Source: Gloeomargaritales cyanobacterium VI4D9 (GTDB lineage: Bacteria; Cyanobacteriota; Cyanobacteriia; Gloeomargaritales; Gloeomargaritaceae). From it: 64,000 nucleotides of DNA. This document shows, one piece after another, positions 52,861 to 63,601 of this stretch. The stretch is from NCBI GenBank assembly GCA_927797885.1, contig OV696605.1:434001-498000 (forward strand), read 5' to 3'. The notes beneath the pieces are model-generated. The model was given only the letters and a program-made list of their open reading frames with translations, ran no database searches and had not been told where the DNA came from. Numbering within the stretch: position 1 is the first letter of the stretch; the number at the start of each line of letters is the position of its first letter. The position numbers and the translations under genes are program-made.

Positions 52861-53748
52861 TTATAACGAAGCCGGGGTGGGTGGTTGGCGGGGGTTGAAG
52901 CGTTCGATTTGGCGAATTTGTTCATACAGGTGCAGTTCTTGGGGGCTGAGTTCGGTGGGGACTTGGATCAGGAGTTCTACGATTTGGTCGCCTCGGGTTT
53001 GGTCTTCCCGCAGGTAACCCCGACCGGGCAGGCGCAGGCGTTGGTGGTTTTGTACCCGGGGGGGGATGACCATTTTCACCGGACCGTCCAGGGTGGGGAC
53101 TTGGACGTGGGCACCCAGGATGGCTTCGCTGGGGGTGATGGGCAGGGTGCAGTAGATGTCATCCCCTTGCAGACGCAGGTGTTCGTCGGGGGTCACTTGG
53201 ATATTTAGGTAGAGGTCGCCGCCGTTGTCCCCTTGTTTTTTCAGGCGGATGCGTTGACCCGTGACCATGCCGGGGGGAAGATTGATTTCCAGGGTGCGTT
53301 CCCCCAGGCTGAGCCGGTGCCGACCCCCTTTATAGGCTTGCTGGAGGGATAAATTCAGGCGGGCTTCGATGTCGCCGGGGGATTCCCAGGGTTCGGGGCG
53401 GGGTTCACTGCGGCGGGTGAAGCGGGTCAGGAGTTGGTCTAAAAAGTCTTGGAAGTCCGGGAAGCGGCTGTAGTCAAAGTCCGGGCTGGGGCGGGGGGGG
53501 GCTTCGCCCTGGAAGCCTTTTTGTTGCCAGTATTGCCCAAACCGGTTGTATTCCGCCCGTTTTTGGCTGTCGGAGAGGACTTGGTAGGCTTCGCCGATGA
53601 TTTTGAATTGTTCTTCAGCGGTTTTGTCCCCGGGGTTGAGGTCCGGGTGGTAGCGGCGGGCGAGTTGGCGGTAGGCGCGTTTGATCTCAGCGAGGCTGGC
53701 GTTGCGATCCACCCCCAGGATTTGGTAATAGTTGCGGAAATTACGCAT
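52861..53748 (-). CDS. DnaJ-like co-chaperone (J domain plus substrate-binding domains)
   Basis: 295 aa from [20 protein letters not shown]. The J domain (about 1-70) has the HPD motif in [11 protein letters not shown] short linker with aromatic residues leads to two beta-sandwich substrate-binding domains ([38 protein letters not shown]) and a C-terminal dimer region. There is no zinc-finger, so it is CbpA/type-II-like. It follows the dnaK gene by 4 bp and probably serves that DnaK specifically. Confidence 0.92.
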   Translation of the reverse strand: MRNFRNYYQILGVDRNASLAEIKRAYRQLARRYHPDLNPGDKTAEEQFKIIGEAYQVLSDSQKRAEYNRFGQYWQQKGFQGEAPPRPSPDFDYSRFPDFQDFLDQLLTRFTRRSEPRPEPWESPGDIEARLNLSLQQAYKGGRHRLSLGERTLEINLPPGMVTGQRIRLKKQGDNGGDLYLNIQVTPDEHLRLQGDDIYCTLPITPSEAILGAHVQVPTLDGPVKMVIPPRVQNHQRLRLPGRGYLREDQTRGDQIVELLIQVPTELSPQELHLYEQIRQIERFNPRQPPTPASL

Positions 53749-53752
53749 GGCA

Positions 53753-55660
53753 TTACCAGTTTTCATTGTCCCATTCCCGGCGGCGGGGCGGGTTGTCATC
53801 CAGGCGGCTCCAGGGGGGGGAGAACCAGGGCACTTCGTCTTCCTGCTGTTGTTGCCGGACGAGGGCGAGCAGTTCCGTCAGTTGTTCTTGCAGGCGACTG
53901 CTGAGGCGGTCCACTTTGACAAAATCGTTGGCGGCTAAACTCCGGCGCAGGGCTTGGATCAGTTGTTCGATTTTCTGGCGGCGTTCCCGCACAAACAGAA
54001 AACCGTAGTCCAAAGTCACCTGCCGCAGTTGCCGTTCCGCCCGTTGAATCAGGGCTTCCGCCTTGTGGTATTGCTCCACCCGCTGTTTTTGGGCTTGGTC
54101 CATTGGGGCGGCACGTTCGGCTTCCGCCAGCATTTTTTGTACCTCCGCCGGGGTCAAACTGGCGGCATCCTGCACCGTCACCGTATGTTGCCGTCCGGTC
54201 TGCCGATCCTGCGCCGTGACCTGCAAAATACCGTTGGCATCAATGTCAAACGCCACTTGCACCTGGGGTAGCCCCTTGGGTGCCGGGGGAATGCCGGTCA
54301 ACCGGAACCGCCCCAGGGATTTATTGCCGCTGGCGAGGGGACGTTCCCCCTGGAGGATGTGAATTTCCACCGCACTTTGGTTGTCCTCAGCGGTAGAAAA
54401 GGTATCGGAGCGGCGCACCGGCACCGGCGTATTCCGGGGAATCAGGGTTTTCATCATCCCCCCGGCGGTTTCCAAACCCAGGGAGAGGGGGGTGACATCC
54501 AACAGCAGGACATCCCGCAGTTCCCCCGCCAGCACCGCCCCTTGAATGGCCGCCCCCACCGCCACCACCTCCTCCGGGTTCACCCCCTGGCAGGGTTCCT
54601 GATGCAGGAGTTCCCGCACCAACTGGCGCACCATCGGCATCCGGGTCGCCCCCCCCACCAACAGCACCGCATCAATGTCCCGGGGGGCCAAACCGCTGTC
54701 GCTGAGGGCTTGATCCACCGGCAGGCGCAAGCGGTCCAGCAAATCCCCACAGAGGGATTCAAACGTACTGCGGCTCAATTCCGTTTCCAAATGCTGGGGG
54801 CCCTCCTCGGTGGCGGTAATAAACGGCAAATTGATGAGGGTGCTTTTCACGCTGGAAAGTTCAATTTTGGCCTTTTCGGCGGCTTCCAATAACCGTTGAA
54901 ACGCCTGCCGTTCCCGGCGCAGGTCAACGCCCGTCTCCTTTTGAAATTTCTCCGCCAGCCAATTCACCAGCCGCTGGTCAAAATCCACCCCCCCCAACTG
55001 GGTATCCCCGCTGGTTGCCCGCACCTCAAAGACCCCCTGGCTAATTTCCAGGATGGACACATCAAACGTGCCGCCCCCCAAATCAAAGACCAGGATGGTT
55101 TGTTCCCCTTTTTGATCCAACCCATAGGCCAAAGCCGCAGCCGTGGGTTCATTCAAAATCCGTTTCACCTCCAACCCCGCCAACCGCCCCGCATCCCGGG
55201 TGGCCTGCCGTTGGGCATCATTAAAATAGGCGGGTACCGTGATCACCACATCCGTCACCGGTCGCCCCAACACCTGCTCCGCATCATCCGCCAACTTCCG
55301 CAAAATCATCGCCGACAATTCCTCCGGGGCATATACCTGCTCTAGGCGGGGACAAACCACCTCTACCCGGTTGCGCTCCCCCCGCCGAATCGTGTAGGGC
55401 ACCCGCCGCGCCACCGCTGGCAATTCATCGTAGGTCATCCCCATCAACCGTTTCACCCCATAAAACGTGTTTTTGGGGTCCAGTACCGCCTGCCTGCGTG
55501 CCAACTGCCCCACCAGCCGTTCCCCCTCCCGGGAAAATCCCACCACACTCGGCGTGGTGCGACTCCCTTCACTGTTGGGGAGTACCACGGGTTTTCCCCC
55601 TTCCATCACCGCTACTACCGAATTCGTTGTTCCCAGGTCAATTCCCACCACGCTGGTCAT
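53753..55660 (-). CDS. dnaK: Hsp70 chaperone DnaK
   Basis: 635 aa. Actin-like ATPase: [20 protein letters not shown], the [17 protein letters not shown] loop, [14 protein letters not shown] and [13 protein letters not shown]. The substrate domain begins [14 protein letters not shown]. The lid ends not in the usual EEVKD-like tail but in a Trp/Pro/Arg-rich segment ([20 protein letters not shown]). Cyanobacteria carry several DnaKs; linkage to a zinc-less dnaJ and this tail suggest a specialised (DnaK1/DnaK3-like) paralogue rather than the main DnaK2. Confidence 0.95.
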   Translation of the reverse strand: MTSVVGIDLGTTNSVVAVMEGGKPVVLPNSEGSRTTPSVVGFSREGERLVGQLARRQAVLDPKNTFYGVKRLMGMTYDELPAVARRVPYTIRRGERNRVEVVCPRLEQVYAPEELSAMILRKLADDAEQVLGRPVTDVVITVPAYFNDAQRQATRDAGRLAGLEVKRILNEPTAAALAYGLDQKGEQTILVFDLGGGTFDVSILEISQGVFEVRATSGDTQLGGVDFDQRLVNWLAEKFQKETGVDLRRERQAFQRLLEAAEKAKIELSSVKSTLINLPFITATEEGPQHLETELSRSTFESLCGDLLDRLRLPVDQALSDSGLAPRDIDAVLLVGGATRMPMVRQLVRELLHQEPCQGVNPEEVVAVGAAIQGAVLAGELRDVLLLDVTPLSLGLETAGGMMKTLIPRNTPVPVRRSDTFSTAEDNQSAVEIHILQGERPLASGNKSLGRFRLTGIPPAPKGLPQVQVAFDIDANGILQVTAQDRQTGRQHTVTVQDAASLTPAEVQKMLAEAERAAPMDQAQKQRVEQYHKAEALIQRAERQLRQVTLDYGFLFVRERRQKIEQLIQALRRSLAANDFVKVDRLSSRLQEQLTELLALVRQQQQEDEVPWFSPPWSRLDDNPPRRREWDNENW

Positions 55661-55761
55661 GGGCTACCCTATCCACCTAACAAGTTCCCTGTATCCTATC
55701 TTACTGTGAACCTAACAGCAGGCCGGATTCCCCTACTCCTATCCGACCTGAGCTAATTTAA

Positions 55762-55767
55762 TATAAT
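55762..55767 (+). promoter_or_regulatory. candidate -10 element TATAAT
   Basis: A consensus -10 hexamer 22 bp before the 120-aa coiled-coil protein; the -35 region is weak (CTATCC at the expected spacing). Plausible but unproven. Confidence 0.4.
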
Positions 55768-55788
55768 AACAATCCAATCATTATCCCT

Positions 55789-56151
55789 ATGAGCGATTCA
55801 TCCCCAAACCTCTGGCAAAAAGCCAAGGCGAAACTGCAGGACATCACCACCAGCCCCCCGGCGCAACAGGTGCAAAAACTAACACAAAATGTGGTTCAAC
55901 AAATCGGTGAAACTGCCCAGGAACTCCAACACCAGACGGAAGACTTGCTCCAGAGCGAACGGGTCAAGCATCTGCGCCAGAATGCCACCCAAACCGCCCA
56001 AAAAGTTTCCCAACAGACCAGCACGGTTTTGGGACAGGTGACGGAAACCATCAAAACCACCACCGCTGACTTGGTCGATCAGGCGAAAAAACAACTCAAT
56101 TCCTTTTCCCCAAAACCTGATGCCAACGAAACAGATTCACCCGGCTCCTGA
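55789..56151 (+). CDS. helical repeat protein, LEA/apolipophorin-like
   Basis: 120 aa, almost entirely amphipathic helix rich in Gln, Thr, Val and Lys: NLWQKAKAKLQDITTSPPAQ, TQNVVQQIGETAQELQHQTE, ATQTAQKVSQQTSTVLGQVT. No Cys or Trp besides one N-terminal Trp. It resembles LEA-like or membrane-associated helical stress proteins; no definite family. A TATAAT lies 22 bp upstream. Stand-alone gene, divergent from dnaK. Confidence 0.7.
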   Translation: MSDSSPNLWQKAKAKLQDITTSPPAQQVQKLTQNVVQQIGETAQELQHQTEDLLQSERVKHLRQNATQTAQKVSQQTSTVLGQVTETIKTTTADLVDQAKKQLNSFSPKPDANETDSPGS

Positions 56152-56162
56152 ACCACTACATA

Positions 56163-56263
56163 GATAGCAATCTTAAACGAGAATGGAATATAGATCGCAG
56201 GGGTACTGTCCCTGTACTTGGGTTGGCAAAATTTTTGTTTGTGAATCAAGTAAGATCGCTATA
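56163..56263 (-). repeat. R1 element, copy o (inverted)
   Basis: GATAGCAATCTTAAACGAG to AAGTAAGATCGCTATA. The core has drifted (minus strand GGGACAGTACCCC) but remains inverted. Confidence 0.8.
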
Positions 56264-56312
56264 GAATTGTCGTCTGAGAATCAATCATAATCAAATAAGT
56301 TTTTATGCAATT

Positions 56313-56372
56313 TATGACAATCCCAAATGAAAATAGAACAGGGGTTGCAGGGGCACCGCCCCCGTAGCTAGT
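56313..56372 (-). repeat. R1 element, copy p (truncated)
   Basis: TATGACAATCCCAAATGAAA and GCAGGGGCACCGCCCCCGTA, then a T run; the other terminus is missing. It lies at the 3' side of the bilin lyase gene. Confidence 0.6.
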
Positions 56373-56386
56373 TTTTTTTGACCCAC

Positions 56387-56845
56387 TTAAGTTGTCACTC
56401 GGCGAATATCGGAGTAAAAGGCCACCGACTCCAGCCCCCCGGTTGCGCGCACCAGCACCGTCCGTAGGCGTAAATTAGTGCTAGCGAACCACAGCCGTTC
56501 CTGCACCTGCTGACCTGTGGGCAGGGACAGGGTTAGCTCCAAAACCCCCGCCGATGACCAGGTATAGGAACCCCTCTGGGATGGTCTGTCCCCAGAATCA
56601 TGCCAAAATTGTTGCGAATTGGGGTCAAAGGCCAAGGTGGCGCGGCCAACAGGCTGGTTGTTCTCGCTCCAAGCCAGAACCATGCCCATCCTAAGGGGAG
56701 ACGCAGTATCTGGGGGTAAATCCGTAATGTGCAGGTAGGCTTTGCCGTGGTCGGCGATTCGGCCATCCAAATAGAATCGGGTGCGCTGGCAGACCCAAGT
56801 GCCCCAGTGGTGGGCGAGCAGTTGGTCGAGGTGGTTAAATTCCAT
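56387..56845 (-). CDS. CpcS/CpeS-type phycobiliprotein lyase
   Basis: 152 aa, lipocalin-like. The N-terminus FNHLDQLLAHHWGTWVCQRT matches the family start; the C-terminal signature is QERLWFASTNLRLRTVLVRA followed by GGLESVAFYSDIRRV, closely paralleling the ERFWFxxPNLRLRTS...GGxxxATFCSEIR pattern of CpcS/CpeS. These chaperone-like lyases attach phycocyanobilin to Cys-84-type sites of phycobiliproteins. It is short for the family (about 170-200), and the middle is divergent, so it could belong to a side branch. Confidence 0.8.
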   Translation of the reverse strand: MEFNHLDQLLAHHWGTWVCQRTRFYLDGRIADHGKAYLHITDLPPDTASPLRMGMVLAWSENNQPVGRATLAFDPNSQQFWHDSGDRPSQRGSYTWSSAGVLELTLSLPTGQQVQERLWFASTNLRLRTVLVRATGGLESVAFYSDIRRVTT

Positions 56846-56912
56846 AGTGATCCATCATAAAACCTGGCGCAAAGTCTCCGCGCTTCTGGCATAATAGAAA
56901 AGCTACAAATTA

Positions 56913-56986
56913 GGGTCTGTAGTTCAATTGGTTAGAGCACCGCCCTGTCACGGCGGAAGTTGCGGGTTCGAGCCCCGTCAGACCCG
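56913..56986 (+). tRNA. tRNA-Asp (GTC)
   Basis: A full cloverleaf: acceptor GGGTCTG / CAGACCC, D arm with TTCAATTGGTTAGAGC, anticodon stem CCGCC/GGCGG around CTGTCAC (anticodon GTC at 56947-56949), T arm GCGGGTTCGAGCCCCGT, discriminator G. No CCA is encoded. Confidence 0.97.
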
Positions 56987-56993
56987 TACACTA

Positions 56994-57080
56994 AAAATCA
57001 ATCCTAAATATCGAATATGGGTCGTAGGGGCACCACCCCCATCCTTAGTTCTAGGAAATTTCTGTTCGTTAATCAGATAG
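56994..57080 (-). repeat. R1 element, copy q (decayed)
   Basis: AATCAATCCTAAATATCG, GGGTCGTAGGGGCACCACCC, AATTTCTGTTCGTTAATCAG. Inverted, starting 8 bp after the tRNA; the right terminus was replaced by the R3 start. Confidence 0.65.
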
Positions 57081-57085
57081 ATAAG

Positions 57086-57200
57086 GGCACCCCTATTAAT
57101 TCATGGCTATTGAGAATGACCCCTGCCTTATTGATAATTGCCAACGAGAGAATGGAGCTTCCAAGCCTGCCGTGTAAGTACAAAAATTAATAAATATAGG
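57086..57200 (+). repeat. R3 element, copy v
   Basis: GGCACCCCTATTAATTCATG at the left; AAAATTAATAAATATAGG at the right, where R2 copy G interrupts the last bases. Confidence 0.78.
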
Positions 57201-57339
57201 TACGGTCTTTTCAGTGGTTATGGGATACAATTGAACCCCACTTGCCGTAAGAAAATCATCCTGATAGCCTGTGTAGCGGAGCTATGCCTTCGGAATAATG
57301 AACACTTTTTGTATCCTTTAATTGACAAATAGACTGTAC
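57201..57339 (+). repeat. R2 element, copy G
   Basis: TACGGTCTTTTCAGTGG and GGGATACAATTGAACCCCA; TTTTTGTATCCTTTAATTGA and AAATAGACTGTA. It contains an extra internal segment with GATAGCCTGTGTAGCGGAGC. Confidence 0.78.
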
Positions 57340-57649
57340 CTTTAACTCTTTGTTTATTCTATCCCTACGAGCGTAAGTCCTGTATAAAATTCACATAAGA
57401 TTCTTACGCCCCATTCAGGTGATGTTGCGGTAGGAGTGGGGGTTCCCCTTGGGACACTTTTGCGGATACCACTACGGATGCTGATGTTGCCATGCCTGGA
57501 ACCTGATTTCAAATGGGTCATGCTTTTCCGTAAATACCCTAAATAAATGATCACTGTGGACATTTTGCCCTCTGCCTATACAGGATGATATATAGGTAGA
57601 AAAAATACTGAGCTTTGCCCTGAGCACCCCCTGCCGATAGGTTTCTGCA
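57340..57649. other. leader region of the chemoreceptor gene
   Basis: 310 bases with no gene. It has an inverted repeat GCGTAAG (57371) / CTTACGC (57403) and a GTGGGGGTTCCCCTTGGG hairpin. It presumably carries the promoter of the chemoreceptor/CheA pair; no clear consensus was found. Confidence 0.35.
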
Positions 57650-59386
57650 ATGGCCGTTCCCATCCATGACTCTAACCCTGCCGCAAATCAACCTGTGATG
57701 ATGTACCGGGGTCGTCCGGTGTTGGCACCTCCTGATAGTGATGGGGTGCGGGAGGTTGACCTGATGTCCAAGATTCTCCAGGCCAATACCCTGGAGCAGA
57801 CAGGGGAGGTAACCCAAGCGGCGCAGTTGTATCAGGAGGTCATCCAGATGGATAGGGATGGCACCTATGCGGCGATTGCGGAAAAAGCGTTGGCGGCTCT
57901 GCAAACTACAGGGGCATTGGCGTTGGTGGTTGCGGATGCCCCACCCGCTGGTGATACGGCGGTTATCGATGCGGAAATGGCGGTTCCCCAGGAGTCCCCC
58001 TGGCGGTGGTTGCACCAGCGTTCAGTGGGCTGGAAGTTTGGCCTGTTGGTGGTGGTGCAGGTATTGGCAATTGCGGCGTGGCTCCCCCCGGCGTTTACCC
58101 CGCCTGTGCCCGCAACCCCAACGGTCACCCAGACCCGCACCAGCCAAGTAACCTTTGCCAGTCTTTTACTGTTGCTGAATCTGTTGCTCCTGTGGTGGTT
58201 TTGGCGGGATGTGGTGGTGCCGCTGAAACGATTAACCGGGGATGAACCCGCTGATGATGTGGCCAACGAGGTGGAGCGGTTGACCCAGGCGGTGGCGCAA
58301 TGGCAACAGCAAGCCGAGCGGGCAGAGCAAACCCTGGCGGAACGGAGTCAAGCCCAGGCGGCGGAACTGGCACGGCAGCGGCAGGATAAGGAGCAATTGC
58401 AACAGGAAGTGATTAATCTCCTGCTGGAGATTGAGGGGGCGCAACGGGGGGATTTGACCGTCCAGGCACCGATCACGCCGGGGGAGGTGGGTTCGATTGC
58501 GGATGCGTTTAATGCCACGATTGCCAGTCTGCGGCAGTTGGTTTTGCAGGTGCAGGGGGTCGCCGATCAGGTGCAACAGGTGGCGCAGGCGGGGGCTGAA
58601 TCCATCACCCATCTGACCACCGCCGCCCAAACCCAAACCGAGCAGGTGCAGGCTTCTCTGGAGACGGTGGCGGCGATGAACCAGTCCATTGCCCAGGTGA
58701 CGGAGTTGGCGCAACAGGCCGCTGAAGTAGCTCACTCAGCCCGGATAGAAGCTGAGGCGGGGGATGGGAAAATCAATCAAACGGTGGCCAGTATTGAAGG
58801 GTTACGGGCAACGGTGGCGGCTACGGCTAAAAAGGTGAAACGGTTGGCGGAAGCCTCCCAGGAAATTTCCCAGATCGTGGGGATTATTTCGGGGATTTCG
58901 GAAAAAACCAATTTACTTGCGTTTAACGCCTCGATTGAAGCCACCCGCGCCGGGGAACATGGGCAGGGGTTCCGGGTGGTGGCCGATGAGGTGCGCCGCC
59001 TTGCCCAACAGGTGACGGAGGCGACCCGGGAAATTGAACAGCGGGTGACCAATATCCAAGAGGGGACGGGGGATGTACTCCAGGCGATGGAAACCGGCAC
59101 CAGCGAGGTGGTGGCCAGTACCCAGTTGGTGCAATCTACGCGCGAGACGCTCCAAGGACTTGCCCAGTTGAGCCAGGACATTGACCAGCTTTTGCAGGAA
59201 ATTGCCCGGCAAACCCATGCCCAGCGGGAGGCATCCCAGGAGGTGAACCAACGCATGGGCGAGGTGAATGCCATTGCCACCCAGACGGCTTCTGAATCCC
59301 AGATAGTTGCCCATTCGCTTGAGGATTTGCTGGCAGTCGTAGCAGATTTGCAAACCTCTGTGGCGCGTTTCCGGCTTAACCCATGA
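57650..59386 (+). CDS. PilJ-like methyl-accepting chemotaxis protein
   Basis: 578 aa. A short N-terminal TPR-like cytosolic part ([20 protein letters not shown]) is followed by two membrane helices (about 128-150, [17 protein letters not shown], and 170-186) that enclose only a tiny periplasmic loop, then HAMP-like and long coiled-coil segments. The signalling tip is [20 protein letters not shown] with [15 protein letters not shown]. With so little external domain it probably senses membrane or internal signals, as PilJ does in type-IV-pilus phototaxis. It overlaps the CheA gene by 4 bp. Confidence 0.92.
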   Translation: MAVPIHDSNPAANQPVMMYRGRPVLAPPDSDGVREVDLMSKILQANTLEQTGEVTQAAQLYQEVIQMDRDGTYAAIAEKALAALQTTGALALVVADAPPAGDTAVIDAEMAVPQESPWRWLHQRSVGWKFGLLVVVQVLAIAAWLPPAFTPPVPATPTVTQTRTSQVTFASLLLLLNLLLLWWFWRDVVVPLKRLTGDEPADDVANEVERLTQAVAQWQQQAERAEQTLAERSQAQAAELARQRQDKEQLQQEVINLLLEIEGAQRGDLTVQAPITPGEVGSIADAFNATIASLRQLVLQVQGVADQVQQVAQAGAESITHLTTAAQTQTEQVQASLETVAAMNQSIAQVTELAQQAAEVAHSARIEAEAGDGKINQTVASIEGLRATVAATAKKVKRLAEASQEISQIVGIISGISEKTNLLAFNASIEATRAGEHGQGFRVVADEVRRLAQQVTEATREIEQRVTNIQEGTGDVLQAMETGTSEVVASTQLVQSTRETLQGLAQLSQDIDQLLQEIARQTHAQREASQEVNQRMGEVNAIATQTASESQIVAHSLEDLLAVVADLQTSVARFRLNP

Positions 59387-61935
59387 ATTTCGACCCCCAA
59401 ACCGATCAGTACCAAAACATTCTCCGGGAGGTGCGTCAATGCTTCCTAAGCGAGGATGCCCCGGAATACATCCGCACCCTGGTTGAAGGCATCCAGCACC
59501 AGCACCAGGGGCAGGCAGTAGATGTAACGGCGATGATGCGGGCGGCGCACTCGATCAAAGGGGGAGCGGGTCTGTCCCAACTGATGGATGTCAGCCGACT
59601 GGCACACCGATTGGAAGACCTCCTGGAAGCCTTGAGTCAGCATACCCCCCCTGCCCACGACCCGGTTTGGCCGGTGTTGGCTCGGGGGATTGACGAATTG
59701 GCCTCCTTACTTGCCCAGGCGGAACATCACGACCAGGTCACCGCCAACCCGGAGGTACTAGCCGCCCTCGCCAATGTTACCCTTCCCGAAGCGCAAGCAT
59801 CGGCTCCTGCCGCATCCTCCCCACCGGCCAACGTGGTCGCCACCGCCTTAAATGAGGATTTGGAAGCCTGTTTGGTGGAAACCGCCCAGGCTCTGGCGCA
59901 ACCCCATCCAGATGTAGCCGCTATCGTGCAACAATTAGTGGATGCCTGCATCCTATTGGGGGAAACTCTGGATGTACCCTGGCTGGTGGCGGCGGTGCAA
60001 CCGTTGACCACCCAACCCCCTACGCCAGCGTTAATTCCTCAGATTGAAGCCACCCTGGCGCAGATTCGGGAACAACGGTCGGCCTATGTGACCCCTGCCC
60101 CCCTCGAACCCCCGGTGCCCGACCAACCCCTGACCAACGTCCGCTTACCCCTGGAGCGGTTGGAAACGATGGCCAATACGGTAGGGGAACTGCTCATCCG
60201 CCACGAACGCCTGACCTTACACCACGACACCCTGGTTCAGACCAGCCGCACCCTCAACAGTCTGGTCAGTCAGTCCCAACCCCTGCGGGAAGCCCTGCAA
60301 ACCCTCTACGACCAATTGGCGGTAAACCTCACCCAGCCCCCCCCCGCCAGTGAATTTGACAGTTTGGAATTGGATCAGTACAGCCAAGGGCACTCCCAGT
60401 TGCAAACCCTGGAAGAAACCCTCCTGCGCACCCAGGAAATCCGTTCTGACCTGGAACTGACCCTGCGGGAATTGGGGGAAGAACTGACCCAGGTGCGGCA
60501 GGAATTAGACCGCCTATATCAACAAATCACCCAGTCCCGGTTGGTGCCCTTTCGCAACTTGGCACAGGGATTTTTACCCCAATTGCGCCGTCTGAATCAG
60601 CAGTACCACAAGCAGGTGGAATTAAAACTAACTGGTGAGGACGTGCTAGTGGATCAGGTGTTGCTAGAACGGCTGCGTACCCCCCTGACCCACCTGATCA
60701 ACAACGCCTTTGACCACGGCATCGAATCGCCAGCGGAGCGTACCACCTTGGGGAAACCCACCACTGCTACCATTCATCTGCGAGCAGAAACCCAGGAAAA
60801 CCAGGTGGTCGTCACCCTCCAGGATGACGGGCGGGGGATTGACCTGCAACGGGTTTATCAGCGGGCGGTGCAATTGGGCTGGTGTACCCGTCCTTGGGGG
60901 CAAATGCGGCGAGAGGAAATCCTGAATTTTATTTTTCGCCCCGGTTTTTCCACAGCAGCTAGTGTGAGCGACCTGTCCGGGCGGGGCGTGGGTTTGGACA
61001 TTGTGCGTACCCAAATTCAGCAATTGCGGGGCGTGATCCAGGTGGACACCCAACCCGGTCAGGGCACGACCTTTACCCTGCGTCTGCCCCGGGGGTTGAC
61101 CCTGTTGCCTTTGCTGTTGTGCCGCAGTCGCCAACGCACCCTGGGGATTCCGGCTACGGGCGTGCTGGACATTCTGTCGGTTCCCCCCGGCACCAAAACC
61201 CTGACCTGGCGAGGGCAGGAATTGCCGGTGGTGTCCCTGGTGGAATGCTTGCCCTACCGTCGTCCCACCTCCCCCGAACCGGAGCCAGTGGGGTTAGTGC
61301 TGGGGCAAACCCAACCCGCCGTTTACACCGTGAGTCAGTTGGTCGGGGAGCGGCAGCTGATCCTCAAAGCTTTGGATGAAACTGTGCCTCTGCCCCCTTA
61401 CCTAGCCGGTTGTACAATTTTGGGAACCGGGGAAGTCGTACCTGTTCTGATTCCAGGGGAACTGGCGCCGTTAGTATCCCAGACCGCCGCACCATCCCCG
61501 CCAGTCCCGGCAACCCCTACCGATGACACCCCCTGGATTCTGGTGGCGGAAGATTCCGTGGCCACCCGGCAGTTATTGGAACGGTTGCTCCAGCGTAGCG
61601 GCTACCAGGTGCATAGCAGTCGGGACGGGCAAGAGGCCTGGGAATGGCTTAGCCAGGAATCCCGTCACGTGAAACTGGTCATCTCCGATATTGAAATGCC
61701 TCGGTTGAATGGGTTTGGGCTGTTGCAACGCATCCGCACCCACGACCACCATTACGCCGTTCCCGTGATCATGCTCACCTCCCGCACGGGTGACCGCCAC
61801 CGGCAAAAAGCCCTGAGTTTAGGAGCCAGCCATTACCTGGTCAAACCCATCGTACCGGGGGAATTGCTCAGCGTCGTAGCCGAACTGCTCTCCAAAACCC
61901 CCGCTCCTAGGCATCCTGTGTCCCTTGGGAACTAG
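59383..61935 (+). CDS. CheA-type hybrid kinase with C-terminal receiver
   Basis: 850 aa. Hpt domain with His56 in [15 protein letters not shown]; a Pro-rich linker; a coiled-coil dimerisation region; an HATPase domain ([39 protein letters not shown]); a CheW-like domain (about 560-690, [20 protein letters not shown]); and a C-terminal receiver ([20 protein letters not shown], Asp in [14 protein letters not shown]). This is the PilL/CheA architecture of cyanobacterial type-IV-pilus taxis systems. The overlap with the chemoreceptor gene shows they work together. No separate CheY or CheW gene is adjacent. Confidence 0.94.
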   Translation: MNFDPQTDQYQNILREVRQCFLSEDAPEYIRTLVEGIQHQHQGQAVDVTAMMRAAHSIKGGAGLSQLMDVSRLAHRLEDLLEALSQHTPPAHDPVWPVLARGIDELASLLAQAEHHDQVTANPEVLAALANVTLPEAQASAPAASSPPANVVATALNEDLEACLVETAQALAQPHPDVAAIVQQLVDACILLGETLDVPWLVAAVQPLTTQPPTPALIPQIEATLAQIREQRSAYVTPAPLEPPVPDQPLTNVRLPLERLETMANTVGELLIRHERLTLHHDTLVQTSRTLNSLVSQSQPLREALQTLYDQLAVNLTQPPPASEFDSLELDQYSQGHSQLQTLEETLLRTQEIRSDLELTLRELGEELTQVRQELDRLYQQITQSRLVPFRNLAQGFLPQLRRLNQQYHKQVELKLTGEDVLVDQVLLERLRTPLTHLINNAFDHGIESPAERTTLGKPTTATIHLRAETQENQVVVTLQDDGRGIDLQRVYQRAVQLGWCTRPWGQMRREEILNFIFRPGFSTAASVSDLSGRGVGLDIVRTQIQQLRGVIQVDTQPGQGTTFTLRLPRGLTLLPLLLCRSRQRTLGIPATGVLDILSVPPGTKTLTWRGQELPVVSLVECLPYRRPTSPEPEPVGLVLGQTQPAVYTVSQLVGERQLILKALDETVPLPPYLAGCTILGTGEVVPVLIPGELAPLVSQTAAPSPPVPATPTDDTPWILVAEDSVATRQLLERLLQRSGYQVHSSRDGQEAWEWLSQESRHVKLVISDIEMPRLNGFGLLQRIRTHDHHYAVPVIMLTSRTGDRHRQKALSLGASHYLVKPIVPGELLSVVAELLSKTPAPRHPVSLGN

Positions 61936-61965
61936 ATAAACCCAATTATCCTCGTTGGGAAACTC

Positions 61966-62070
61966 CATAGCTATCCCAAAAGACTCATGTGAATAACGAA
62001 ATTACTCAGAACCAAGGACGGGGGCGGTGCCCCTGCAACCCCTATTCCATTCTTATTCAGGATTGCTATA
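61966..62070 (+). repeat. R1 element, copy r
   Basis: CATAGCTATCCCAAAAG to TTCAGGATTGCTATA, with AACCAAGGACGGGGGCGG and TGCCCCTGCAACCCC inside. The right half is identical to copy s 320 bp away. Confidence 0.8.
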
Positions 62071-62291
62071 TCTTTGTAATGTTCAAAAAAGAGCAATGAG
62101 GGCTGTCAGGGAGGTAGGTTGTTCCACATCTCCAGGCAAACCCCTAGAAGTAACCAGGTGTGAACCATAGGGTTAGACATTACTCAAATGTCTATAAGAT
62201 AAGGATTCCCAGGAATTAAACCCCTCGTTCTACTGAGAGATTCAGAAAGCCTACCTTATGTTATGTAATGATACCCACTCCGCCAACAACG
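62071..62291. other. unexplained 220-bp segment between two R1 copies
   Basis: Contains GTGAACCATAGGGTTAGACA and AAACCCCTCGTTCTACTGAG. No ORF of note; could be decayed intron or IS 3' sequence. Not identified. Confidence 0.3.
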
Positions 62292-62392
62292 TATAGCAAT
62301 CCTACTTGATTAGTGAACAGAGATTCCCCAGAACCAAGGACGGGGGCGGTGCCCCTGCAACCCCTATTCCATTCTTATTCAGGATTGCTATA
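62292..62392 (+). repeat. R1 element, copy s
   Basis: TATAGCAATCCTACTTGATT to TTCAGGATTGCTATA, 101 bp, core GGGGGCGGTGCCCC. Variant CTGCAACCCC shared with copy r. Confidence 0.88.
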
Positions 62393-62437
62393 GTTAAACT
62401 ATTTTCCGGAGATGTCTAATTAACATGGCGATTGGAA

Positions 62438-63545
62438 CACAAGTGTTGAATCCTGCAATAAAACTTTACATATTTAGGCGTGGGACGACCCGATTGAGCC
62501 AATGGACAAAATTCCACTCCTGCCGTATTAAGATTTGTATATATCGGAACTTATCTGCCAATTTACTTCCGTACATCCGTGGAACTTTTAACAGTTGCAA
62601 TATCAAGTAAACTATTAAAATTACATAAATTTGAATGGTAATTCCATTCAAATTTTTACTCATCATTTTATCGAGCTTTAAGTTCATCTTTAGAAATTTC
62701 CATAGTACCTCTATCGCCCAGCGTTGTCTATAGGCTTCCCCTATCTCTTCATTACTCATTACATCCTCAGGAATATTGGTAGCTAAATAATAGTCTACTT
62801 TCTGTTGAACATTGCCAAAACAAACTACTCTCGCCTTACCTCGTTCTGTGGTGATATGATAGTTTTCATCCCATTTCCAATTCGACTTAATACGGATAAT
62901 AAAAAGGGCATCATTTTCGATAAATTGTTCAAATACTTTGTGACTGCAAAACCCTCTATCCCCGACTGCGACTCCATTTTCCGGTAGCATTTTCACAATA
63001 TCTTCACCAAAATTAATCTCATGTGCCTGTCCAGGACTAACAATTAAATGACCAGTAGATTTCGTATCTTGATTCAAAGTGGTTATTAACTTTACTTGGC
63101 GATAGCCTTGGAGCCAAAATAACTTACTCATCAGCGGTATTACGGTAGCATCAAAAGGACATAAAACCAACCTCTTTTCAGGATGAGCTTCCTCAATATA
63201 ATGCAATAATTTATGATAAAGATGCATAAAAATTTGTGGGTCTCTTGTCTTGTTCGCCTTAGAAAACGTGGATAAGTCAACCTTAATGCCCGCATGATTT
63301 AATTGGTAAAATAAGTCCCGTAAACTGTTGATTCCTTTGTCTAAAATGCCAGCAAACCAGATTGAACAAAATAAGCGAGAATTTAGAACTGGATAATCAT
63401 TAGTTGGCAGGTCTTTGAGTAAAAATTTGACAATCCCGGGAAAAGAATTGAATTTCATAGTTGTTTCATGTTTTGGTTTATATGAATTAGAATACCATAT
63501 TTTGACCCCTCTTTTTCTGCCTTTACCTACCTTTCAACACTTCTG
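62438..63545 (-). mobile_element. intact IS4-family insertion sequence
   Basis: 1108 bp. Terminal inverted repeats CACAAGTGTTGAA and CAGAAGTGTTGAA (right end, inverted). CGATTGGAA is duplicated at 62429-62437 and 63546-63554, a 9-bp target duplication. It encodes one full-length transposase, so it may be active. Confidence 0.92.
62466..63458 (-). CDS. IS4-family transposase
   Basis: 330 aa DDE transposase. First Asp in CPFDATVIPLMSKLFW, second in GVAVGDRGFCSHKVF, and the IS4 hallmark Y-(2)-R-(3)-E-(6)-K as YRQRWAIEVLWKFLK. The frame is complete with N-terminal helix bundle MKFNSFPGIVKFLLKDL. It would cut and paste its element and probably the R5 elements that share its ends. A truncated relative lies at 11011-11328. 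Confidence 0.93.
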   Translation of the reverse strand: MKFNSFPGIVKFLLKDLPTNDYPVLNSRLFCSIWFAGILDKGINSLRDLFYQLNHAGIKVDLSTFSKANKTRDPQIFMHLYHKLLHYIEEAHPEKRLVLCPFDATVIPLMSKLFWLQGYRQVKLITTLNQDTKSTGHLIVSPGQAHEINFGEDIVKMLPENGVAVGDRGFCSHKVFEQFIENDALFIIRIKSNWKWDENYHITTERGKARVVCFGNVQQKVDYYLATNIPEDVMSNEEIGEAYRQRWAIEVLWKFLKMNLKLDKMMSKNLNGITIQIYVILIVYLILQLLKVPRMYGSKLADKFRYIQILIRQEWNFVHWLNRVVPRLNM

Positions 63546-63601
63546 CGATTGGAATTTAGAGTAGGAGCAACAGTCCCAGGGATGATGTAATCCTTAGACT
63601 T

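Noticed and set aside
62071-62291. Group II intron tail between two R1 copies
   Set aside because: No domain V/VI-like hairpin or reverse-transcriptase remnant could be recognised.
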